Notes under the pieces: generated by a model
Databases searched by the model: none
The model's input: only the letters and a program-made list of their open reading frames with translations
What the model was told of the DNA's origin: nothing
Assembly (NCBI RefSeq): GCF_015690345.1
Contig: NZ_JADPUN010000148.1
Coordinates: 54,435-118,434, forward strand
DNA: 64,000 nt
Direction of reading: 5' to 3'
DNA from: Plantactinospora alkalitolerans
GTDB lineage: Bacteria > Actinomycetota > Actinomycetes > Mycobacteriales > Micromonosporaceae
Made by a program: the position numbers and the translations under genes
Shown: positions 53,645-60,792 of the stretch, one piece after another
Numbering within the stretch: the first letter of the stretch is position 1
Layout: each line of letters begins with the position of its first letter

Positions 53645-53999
53645 TCCTGAGCCGTTCCGCCGTCAGCGCGGACTTGGTCAGGAACCCGGTCGCCCCGCAG
53701 GCGTCGAGCCTCGCGCCGTAGTCCGTGGCCGCGCGGACCGAGCAGAGCACCACCCGGCTCGCGATGCCCTGCTGCCGCAGGGACCGGAGGACCGCGAACC
53801 CGTCGGTGTCCGGAAGCTGCACGTCGAGCAGGACCACGTCCGGCACCAGTGCGGTGATCATCGCCAGTGCTTCGGCGCCGGTGCTCGCCTCGCCCGCGAT
53901 CCGGAAACCGCCGGCGCTCAGGAGTACGGCGGCCATCGTCCGGAATCCGGCATGGTCGTCCACGACCACCACGGTGGTCGGCTCGCCGCCCTTCGTCAC
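53625..53999 (-). CDS. Single-domain response regulator (receiver only)
   Basis: 124 residues consisting only of a receiver: [20 protein letters not shown], phospho-Asp in [18 protein letters not shown], conserved Ser in [10 protein letters not shown] and Lys in GFLTKSAL. No DNA-binding or output domain follows. GTG 53999 chosen; an ATG at 54044 would add 15 residues (MCVAVGYDQ). Probably a phosphate sink or protein-interaction switch. It is divergent from the LAL regulator by about 150 bases and tail to tail with the NarL-type regulator. Confidence 0.82.
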   Translation of the reverse strand: MTKGGEPTTVVVVDDHAGFRTMAAVLLSAGGFRIAGEASTGAEALAMITALVPDVVLLDVQLPDTDGFAVLRSLRQQGIASRVVLCSVRAATDYGARLDACGATGFLTKSALTAERLRIMLGAG

Positions 54000-54150
54000 C
54001 CGTTCGATGACACCAGCCTGGTCATACCCGACCGCCACACACATCAGGGGCCGCCCTGATGTACATCGGCCCGCCAGGAACGAGCATCGTGGGCATGGTC
54101 CTGCCGCTGATCCCGTCGCTGCCGCTGGCGCCGGCGTGAACGGAACCGTG

Positions 54151-56967
54151 ATGTCGCTTGTCGAGCGGGATGGTGATCTGGCCGCGATCCACGAGGTGCT
54201 CGCCGCGGCCGTGGCCGGGCGCGGGATGACGGTACTCGTCGAAGGGCCACCCGGGATCGGTAAGACGGCGGTGCTCGCCGCGGCCAGCGAGTACGCGATG
54301 GGTCTGGGTGTCCGCGTGCTGACCTCGATCGGCGGCGAACTGGAGCAGGACCTGCCGTTCGCCATCGTCCGACAGTTGCTGGAGCCGCCGCTGCGGGCGG
54401 CGTCGTCGGCGCGCAGTGCCGAGCTCCTGGCCGGTGCGGCCGGGCTGGCGGCGCCGGTCTTCGGGCAGCACGACGACACGAGCGCGGCAGGCGTCGCTCA
54501 GGGCGATGTGGTGTACGGGCTGTACTGGCTGTGTGCCAACCTGGCGGAGTCGGAACCGCTGCTGCTGGTGGTGGACGACGTGCAGTGGGCCGACGGCGCC
54601 TCGCTGCGGTTCCTGTCGCACCTTGCCCGGCGCATCGCGGACCTTCCGGTGCTGCTGCTTCTGGCCGGACGGCCGGGCCGGGTCCTGGACGGTCTGGTGG
54701 GCAGCGCGCTGGGCGGAGTCGCGCCGCGCGTCGTCCGGTTGCGGCGGCTCAGCGACGAGGCGGTGGGCGTGCTGGTACGCCGGGACCTGTCCGCCGAGGC
54801 CGACGACGAGTTCTGCCACGCCTGCGCAGTGGCGACCGGCGGCAACCCGTTCCTGCTCGCGGAGGCGCTGACCAACCTGCGGACGAACGGAACACGACCG
54901 GTCGCGGCCGAGGCGCACCGGGTCGAACACCTGCGGGCCGCGGCCATCTCACGGGCCGTGCTCGCCCGGGTCGCGCGGCTGGGTCCGGACGCCGTCGGAT
55001 TCGCCCGGGCGCTGGCGGTACTGGGAACGGCGGCCCAGCCGCGGCACGTGGCCGCGCTCGCCGGGCTGTCGGTCGAGGCGGCCGCCACCGCCGCCGACCG
55101 GCTCGCGCGGGAGTCCATCGTCACCACCAAACATCCTGTCTCGTTCGTGCATCCGCTGGTGCGGACCGCGGTCTACGGGGACTCGAGCAGCCTGCTGCAC
55201 GCCGCCGACCACAAGCGGGCCGCGCGCGTGCTGGCCGCGGACGACGCCGATGCCGAACAGCTCGCCCCGCACCTGCTGGCCGCGGAGCCGGAGTCCGATC
55301 CCTGGGTGGTGGACCGCCTGGAGGCGGCCGCGTTCTCCGCGCTCGGCCGTGGCGCGCCCGAGTCGGCGGCGGCGTACCTGACCCGGGCCCGGGTCGAGCC
55401 GCCGCCGCTGGCCCGACGCGGGCCGCTGGCCGCGATGCTGGGGCGGGTGCTGGCCATGGCGGCCCGGACCATCGAGGCCGCGGACGTGCTCCGCGAGGCG
55501 GTCGCACTCACCGCGCCGCTGGTCGACCGGATTCAGCTGGTACTCGAGCTTGGTTTCCTGTTGACCCAGACCGGGCGTGCGCCCGAGGCCGTTCAGGCCG
55601 CCGAGCTGGCCCGCGGCCTGATAGCCGGCCATCAGGGTGAGCTGTCGGTGGCGATGTACGCCGCCGTCGCCGGGCTCGACCTCATCACGATGCAGCCTCC
55701 GGAGGGCGTCATCGAGCGGTTGGACGCCGTGGTCGCCCGCCCGATCGGGACCAGCGATGCCGACCGGCTGCTGCTGTCCACACTGGCCTTCGGCGCGGCC
55801 GGCACCGGTGGCCGGTCCGCGAACGAGGTGGCCGCGCTGGCCGAACGGGCCGCCACCGGCCCGGTTCCGATGAACGAGGGGTGGATGCTGGTCAACTACG
55901 CCAGCGCCGCTCTGACGATCGCCGACCGGCTGCCCGAGGCGCTGGAGTTGCTCGACCGGGGTCTCGACGCGACCAGCAGGCTGGGCGACGTGTGGGACTT
56001 CCGCTACGTGTCGATGCTCCGGTCGCACACCGCCTGGTACGCGGGTCGGCTGATCGAGGCCGAGGGCGACGCCCGCGCTGCCCTGGAGGAGGTCCCCGGG
56101 GAGCCGCGCCGGCGCAACGCACCACTGGCCGCGGCCATGCTGGTCGACGTGCTCGTGGAGCGTGGACGACTGGACGAGGCACGCCAGGTGCTCGAGGACT
56201 ACGAGATCAGCGGCCACAAACCGACCGACACCGTCATCATGCACTTCATCCCGATGGCCCGCGGCCGGCTCCGGCTGCGGTGCAACGAACCGGCGGCGGC
56301 GCTGGTCGACCTGCTCGACGTCGGACGGTTTCTGGTGGATGCCGGATACGTCAACCCCGGCTTCGCCGAATGGCGGACCGACGCGGTGCGGGCGCACGTC
56401 GCGCTCGGCGATCCCGGTGCCGCGGTCGAGCTGGCGCACGAGAACCTGGAGCTGGCCCGCGTCTTCGGCGCACCGAGGTCTATCGCCCGCGCCCTGCGTA
56501 CCCTGGCCATGATCGAGTCCGGGAAGCCCGGGTTGGACCGCCTGGCGGAGGCCGTCGAGCTGTTGACCGATTCGCCTGCCGAGCTGGAACGGGCGCACTG
56601 CCTGATTTTCTACGGCGTGGCCCTACGCCATGCCGGGCAACGAATCCTCGCCCTCGATCCGCTCCGGCGCGGCCTTGACCTGGCGACCCGTTGCGGCGCC
56701 GAGGCGCTGGCCGAGTCGGCGCGGCAGGAGCTACGCGCCGCGGGAGCCCGGCCGCGCCGGGACGCGGTCCGCGGCCGCGAGGCGCTGACCATCAGCGAGC
56801 TGCGGGTGGCGCGTCTCGCGGCCGGGGGCGCGACCAACCGCGACATCGCGCAAACCCTGTTTCTGACCCCGCGAACGGTCGAGGCCCACCTCACCAACGC
56901 CTACCGCAAGCTGGAGGTCAAGGGCCGCCAGCAGCTGAGCAGGGCGATCGCCGAACCGCCGCCCTGA
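54151..56967 (+). CDS. LAL-type LuxR family transcriptional regulator
   Basis: 938 residues, the standard size for large ATP-binding LuxR regulators. N-terminal AAA-like domain with Walker A VEGPPGIGKTAVL (about 28-40) and Walker B LLLVVDDVQWADGASLRFLS. A long helical TPR-like middle follows. The C-terminal LuxR helix-turn-helix is LTISELRVARLAAGGATNRD then LTPRTVEAHLTNAYRKLEVK. ATG 54151; GTGs at 54148 and 54136 are in frame. A TTA codon is not seen near the start. It may respond to maltose-like or nucleotide signals as other LALs do; target unknown. Confidence 0.92.
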   Translation: MSLVERDGDLAAIHEVLAAAVAGRGMTVLVEGPPGIGKTAVLAAASEYAMGLGVRVLTSIGGELEQDLPFAIVRQLLEPPLRAASSARSAELLAGAAGLAAPVFGQHDDTSAAGVAQGDVVYGLYWLCANLAESEPLLLVVDDVQWADGASLRFLSHLARRIADLPVLLLLAGRPGRVLDGLVGSALGGVAPRVVRLRRLSDEAVGVLVRRDLSAEADDEFCHACAVATGGNPFLLAEALTNLRTNGTRPVAAEAHRVEHLRAAAISRAVLARVARLGPDAVGFARALAVLGTAAQPRHVAALAGLSVEAAATAADRLARESIVTTKHPVSFVHPLVRTAVYGDSSSLLHAADHKRAARVLAADDADAEQLAPHLLAAEPESDPWVVDRLEAAAFSALGRGAPESAAAYLTRARVEPPPLARRGPLAAMLGRVLAMAARTIEAADVLREAVALTAPLVDRIQLVLELGFLLTQTGRAPEAVQAAELARGLIAGHQGELSVAMYAAVAGLDLITMQPPEGVIERLDAVVARPIGTSDADRLLLSTLAFGAAGTGGRSANEVAALAERAATGPVPMNEGWMLVNYASAALTIADRLPEALELLDRGLDATSRLGDVWDFRYVSMLRSHTAWYAGRLIEAEGDARAALEEVPGEPRRRNAPLAAAMLVDVLVERGRLDEARQVLEDYEISGHKPTDTVIMHFIPMARGRLRLRCNEPAAALVDLLDVGRFLVDAGYVNPGFAEWRTDAVRAHVALGDPGAAVELAHENLELARVFGAPRSIARALRTLAMIESGKPGLDRLAEAVELLTDSPAELERAHCLIFYGVALRHAGQRILALDPLRRGLDLATRCGAEALAESARQELRAAGARPRRDAVRGREALTISELRVARLAAGGATNRDIAQTLFLTPRTVEAHLTNAYRKLEVKGRQQLSRAIAEPPP

Positions 56968-56973
56968 TCCGGC

Positions 56974-57207
56974 CTAGTCGGAGAACAGGTCGGCGAAGAA
57001 TTCCCAGACGATCTCGACACCGACGGTCAGGAAATCGCCGACGACCACGCCGAACACCAGTCGAACCGCGGTCTTCACCAGCTCGTACAACCAGGCCTGG
57101 TTCTGCGTCGCCACCGCGCGCTGGTAGTTCGCCCGGTACGTCCGGTCGATCGCGACCTGACGCTGGACCGCCCGGACCAGGTCGGCCTCCGTGTAGTAGC
57201 GGGTCAT
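56974..57207 (-). CDS. Small membrane-associated protein coupled to the GTPase
   Basis: 77 residues, MTRYYTEADLVRAVQRQVAI then a basic helix and a hydrophobic C-terminal half (LYELVKTAVRLVFGVVVGDF, LTVGVEIVWEFFADLFSD). Probably one membrane span or an amphipathic anchor. Its ATG overlaps the GTPase stop as ATGA, so it is translated with it and may tether it to the membrane. No known family. Confidence 0.7.
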   Translation of the reverse strand: MTRYYTEADLVRAVQRQVAIDRTYRANYQRAVATQNQAWLYELVKTAVRLVFGVVVGDFLTVGVEIVWEFFADLFSD

Positions 57208-58214
57208 CGTCGGTCTCCCAGTTCCTGGTCGGCCATGTCGAAAAGGACCTTTCCGCGGGCCTGGTCGAACACGACCAGGTTGCAGAACCTCCGCGCCGTC
57301 TCGACGGACACCGTATTCAGCCCCTGCGGGGAGGTGAATTTCTGGAACCGTACGGCGGCGCCCGGTCCGAGCTTGTTGACAATCACGAACATCAGGTTCG
57401 CGAGGTTGAAGCGCAGCCGCGCCGAGCAGGAGATCACCCGGTGGTTGTCGTGCAGCCGCTGGAACACGTCCCGGTGCCGGGGGTGGCGAGCGGACAGTGC
57501 CTCCGCGGCCTCGCTGGTGAGCAGTCCCCGGTGGCTGACGAGGTGCTGGTCGAAGGCCAGGCCCGACTCGCTGACGTCGAACGTGCCGTCGTGGTGCGTA
57601 CTCGACACGAGGTCCGCCGCGTGCGGAAGGATGAAGGCGTCCTGGAAATACCGTTCCTTCTCGGCCAGCAGCTCGGCCGTCGCCGGCATCGCCGCGAACA
57701 TCCCGACGCCGCCCGACTTCGAAAAGATCCATGGCGCGGGTGTGAGCAGGTCCGCCTTGGTGAGCAGGAAGGTGAGCCTGCTCATCAGGGCGACCCGCTC
57801 CGCCGGGGAGTCGCCGAGAACGCGGTCGAGCGCGTGCTGGTCGAAGGTGACCGACCGGCTGTCCGCGTGAATCGCCCACAGGACGACGTCGGACTCGAGC
57901 AACCTGGTCCGGTACTGCGCGATGTAGGACTCGTCGACCGTCCCGGCCTCACCGATCCCGGGCAGGTCGTGAAACAGCAGGTGGCTCCCGTCCGATCCGT
58001 CCACCCGTACGGTCTGGACGTCCTTTGTGCACGGACGCACCGGGTCGGTCCTCAGATCGGTGCCGAACAGCGCGTTGATCAGCGAGGACTTGCCGGTGCC
58101 GGTCGTACCCATCACGGAGACGACGAACGGCTTGGCCGTCTCGACCTCGACCTGGCGGGCCACGATCTTTCTGACCCGCTGCAGGACATTGACCGGGTGG
58201 GTTTCTTTCTGCAT
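57204..58214 (-). CDS. YfjP/dynamin-like GTPase
   Basis: 336 residues. G1 VMGTTGTGKSSLINALFG (36-43), G3 HDLPGIGEAG (Asp83) and G4 LLTKADLL (152-155), with a probable G5 ISCSARLRFN further on. The Thr after the P loop in CTKDVQTV is a candidate switch I residue. Order and spacing fit the 50S-ribosome-binding-GTPase-like (YfjP/YeeP) clade, often found in defence and toxin islands. The C-terminal 80 residues (VNKLGPGAAVRFQKFTSPQG) are unassigned. Divergent from the ATPase operon over a 96-base spacer. Confidence 0.85.
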   Translation of the reverse strand: MQKETHPVNVLQRVRKIVARQVEVETAKPFVVSVMGTTGTGKSSLINALFGTDLRTDPVRPCTKDVQTVRVDGSDGSHLLFHDLPGIGEAGTVDESYIAQYRTRLLESDVVLWAIHADSRSVTFDQHALDRVLGDSPAERVALMSRLTFLLTKADLLTPAPWIFSKSGGVGMFAAMPATAELLAEKERYFQDAFILPHAADLVSSTHHDGTFDVSESGLAFDQHLVSHRGLLTSEAAEALSARHPRHRDVFQRLHDNHRVISCSARLRFNLANLMFVIVNKLGPGAAVRFQKFTSPQGLNTVSVETARRFCNLVVFDQARGKVLFDMADQELGDRR

Positions 58215-58310
58215 GCCGTTATCGTCAGCCGCGGATGCCGCACCGCGCGGTGGGATCGCGACCGCAGTCTTTGACGGGCCCTCGGATCGTTTCGGGGGGC
58301 AAACATTGCG

Positions 58311-58568
58311 GTGCCGACCACAATGCCCGCCGCCGAGGTACGGGAGATGGTCCTTGGCATGACCGAGGCAGGCAGCGAGATGCTACGGGTCGTGCTGGAC
58401 CTCGTCCCGGACGCCGAGCCGATCCAGGGGCAGGCCCACGGTGCGGACGGGATCGAGCACGCGTTCGCCGGCTGGCTGGAGCTGGTCGAGGTGCTCGACC
58501 GGGCACGTAGCAGCCAGCCGCCCTGCCCATTCGGAAGACCGACAGCAACGGACAGGGAGTCACCATGA
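58311..58568 (+). CDS. Small acidic hypothetical protein
   Basis: 85 residues, helical and acidic (AEVREMVLGMTEAGSEMLRV, IEHAFAGWLELVEVLDRARS) with a Pro-rich end. GTG 58311, or ATG 58323 (MPAAEVREM). Its stop overlaps the next ATG as ATGA. No family recognised. First gene of the plus-strand operon facing the GTPase. Confidence 0.6.
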   Translation: MPTTMPAAEVREMVLGMTEAGSEMLRVVLDLVPDAEPIQGQAHGADGIEHAFAGWLELVEVLDRARSSQPPCPFGRPTATDRESP

Positions 58569-58834
58569 CCTCGCCAGGAGCACGGGGCGCGCAGCAGGCG
58601 TACCAACAGCAGGTCCAGAACAACAGCGCCACCTTCCGGCGCAACGCCGCCTACGACGACCAACGCCGTTACCGCGGCCGGCAGCGCGGTCCGATCGGGG
58701 CCATCCTGCGGCTGTTCGGCTTCCTGTTCTCGCTCGTGATCATCGCCATCGCCATCGGAATCTTCCTGATGATCCTCGGCGCCATCCAACCCGACTGGAT
58801 CGACCAGCTCATGTCCCTGTTCGACCAGATCTGA
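58565..58834 (+). CDS. Small single-span membrane protein
   Basis: 89 residues. A Gln/Arg-rich soluble part (AQQAYQQQVQNNSATFRRNA, RRYRGRQRG) is followed by one long hydrophobic segment (AILRLFGFLFSLVIIAIAIG, continuing to ILGAI) and a short acidic tail. ATGA overlap with the preceding gene. Not recognised; it probably assembles with the larger membrane protein downstream. Confidence 0.7.
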   Translation: MTSPGARGAQQAYQQQVQNNSATFRRNAAYDDQRRYRGRQRGPIGAILRLFGFLFSLVIIAIAIGIFLMILGAIQPDWIDQLMSLFDQI

Positions 58835-58860
58835 ACACCCCGCGCACGGAGGAGGCTGGT

Positions 58861-60783
58861 GTGAGCGGAACCTATCGCATGGCCACCGGTGCGGGCCCGG
58901 GTCTGCGGCCGGTGGTCACCACGTCCGACGGCTGGTCGGCCCAACTCGTCCCCCGGTTGTTCGCGCCGCCCGCGCGGTGGGGCTGGCAGGCGGCACCGGT
59001 ACCGGTACCGGCCGCCACCCTGGCGCCACCGCCGCCCCGACCGGCCTGGACGGAACCACCGCGACCAGACACCAGTGCGCTGGTCGCGGCCCGGTCGAAG
59101 GCGGTCAGCAGAGTTCTCTGGCGGCTGGCGTTCGCCGTGGTCGCGGCGTTCGCCTTCACCACCTACCAGCTGGTCATCGAGCAGCAGGTCGGAGAGTTCG
59201 GTGACTCGGCCCGGCAGGTGTACAAGGTGACGCTGATCGTGGTCGCCGCGTTGCTCGCGCTGGGCGTGATCCGCGCGGTCGGCGGTGTGCGGTACGCCAA
59301 CCGCAACATCCACAACTTCGAGCAGCCCTACCTGGTCCTGCGTGCCGCCGAGCAGGAGCGGCACCGGCAGGCGTTGCAGAGCTGGGAACGGGTGAGCCGG
59401 CAGCACACCTCGGACGCCGAATCGACGGCGCGGGCGGCCGCGGCGGCCGCCAGCGGGCCCCGGTGGTACCCGGTCTATCCGGCGTCCGAGCCCATCCGGG
59501 TCGACGTGTTCGGCGGCGACCCCCGCCGGCTCGGCTGGGCCAGCCTGCTGGTCACCGCCGGCGCCTCGCTGCTCTCCGCCGGCCACCGGATCACCGTGCT
59601 CGACTTCACCGGCCAGGAGGTCGGCGAAAACCTGGTCAAGGTGGCCCATGCGGCCGGTATGCCGACCAGAACGCTGCGGTTGGACGGCCACGAGGTCGCA
59701 GACGTCCAGTTGCTCAGCGGGCTCGACCCCCGGGAGATCGCCGAGTGCCTCGGGCACGCGCTGACCGGCCGGCAGGACGGGGACCGGCGGGAGGAGCGGG
59801 CCCTGGCGATCGATCTGCTCCGGCGGGTGATCGGCAGCCTGGACGGTCCGGTGCTCTTCGCCCGGATGGCTGCCGGGATGCGGGTGCTGCGTCAGGGCAC
59901 CGGTGACGGCCTCCTGTCCGATGTCGAAATCGGCCGGCTGGCCGCGCACCTCGGTGACGTGGACCAGACCGAGTGGACCACCCGTCAGCTCGGGTACCTG
60001 GCCCACCAGCTCGATCTGCTGCACGAGGTCGCCCCGGCCAGCGTCGGCAGTTCGCTGTGGGCGGACACCCGGGTGAACCTGATCGCGACCGAGGGTGGCC
60101 GGGGCGACCGCAAGGAACAGATCGACCGCACGCTGGTACGGCTGGCCCGCACCGCCATGGACGGCCGGCGGTGGATTTCGGAGTTCCTGGTCGTGGCCGG
60201 CGCGGACCATCTCGGAGCGGCCGAGTTGCAGATGCTCTCCGAGCACGCCCGCGCGGCCAAGGTGCGGCTGGTCCTGATGATCGACCAGCCGCAGGGCGAC
60301 CTGGAGAAGTCGGCCGGACTGGGCGGCGCGGTGTGCTTCATGAAGCTGTACAACCACCGTGATGCCAGCGTGGCGGCCGAATTCATCGGCAAGGAGCACA
60401 GGTTCGTGCTCAACCAGCTGACCCGGCAGGTCGGCAGCACGTTCACCGACGGCGGCGGGGACAGCTTCGCGGCGAACACCAGCGGTAGCGGCAACTCCAA
60501 ACAACGACGGTCCGGCACCCCCGGGCGTCCCACGGGCCTGTCCGACTCCCGAGGGCACGCCTGGACCGGCACCCGCAACTGGTCCAACGCGGACAACGTG
60601 AGCACGTCCACCGGGTCCGGTCGGGTGTACGAGTTCAAGATCGATCCGGAGCAGCTGCTCGGCATGCCGGAGACCGCGTTCGTGCTGGTGGACAACTCCG
60701 GCCAGGGCCGCCGGGTCATCCTGGCCGACTGCAACCCGGGTCTGTGCCAGCTCGACCGCGTCTCCGCCGTACCGGCCAGGTAA
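58861..60783 (+). CDS. Two-span membrane protein partner of the HerA-like ATPase
   Basis: 640 residues. A Pro-rich N-terminus (residues 45-70) precedes two spans (about 88-106, LWRLAFAVVAAFAFTTYQLV, and 120-140, VTLIVVAALLALGVIRAVGG) and a coiled segment. The large cytosolic domain (about 215-560) has a RecA/ATPase-like organisation: RITVLDFTGQEVGENLVKVA and FLVVAGADHLGAAELQMLSE followed by KVRLVLMIDQPQGDLEKSAG, reminiscent of TraD/TraM-recognition domains, but with no obvious Walker A. A low-complexity Ser/Gly/Arg stretch lies near 570-600. GTG 58861 behind GGAGG. Possibly a degenerate motor or docking subunit. Confidence 0.7.
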   Translation: MSGTYRMATGAGPGLRPVVTTSDGWSAQLVPRLFAPPARWGWQAAPVPVPAATLAPPPPRPAWTEPPRPDTSALVAARSKAVSRVLWRLAFAVVAAFAFTTYQLVIEQQVGEFGDSARQVYKVTLIVVAALLALGVIRAVGGVRYANRNIHNFEQPYLVLRAAEQERHRQALQSWERVSRQHTSDAESTARAAAAAASGPRWYPVYPASEPIRVDVFGGDPRRLGWASLLVTAGASLLSAGHRITVLDFTGQEVGENLVKVAHAAGMPTRTLRLDGHEVADVQLLSGLDPREIAECLGHALTGRQDGDRREERALAIDLLRRVIGSLDGPVLFARMAAGMRVLRQGTGDGLLSDVEIGRLAAHLGDVDQTEWTTRQLGYLAHQLDLLHEVAPASVGSSLWADTRVNLIATEGGRGDRKEQIDRTLVRLARTAMDGRRWISEFLVVAGADHLGAAELQMLSEHARAAKVRLVLMIDQPQGDLEKSAGLGGAVCFMKLYNHRDASVAAEFIGKEHRFVLNQLTRQVGSTFTDGGGDSFAANTSGSGNSKQRRSGTPGRPTGLSDSRGHAWTGTRNWSNADNVSTSTGSGRVYEFKIDPEQLLGMPETAFVLVDNSGQGRRVILADCNPGLCQLDRVSAVPAR

Positions 60784-60792
60784 GGATCGGGC

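Noticed and set aside
54949..56598. A 549-codon minus-strand open frame
   Set aside because: Shadow of the LAL regulator; codon bias belongs to the plus strand.
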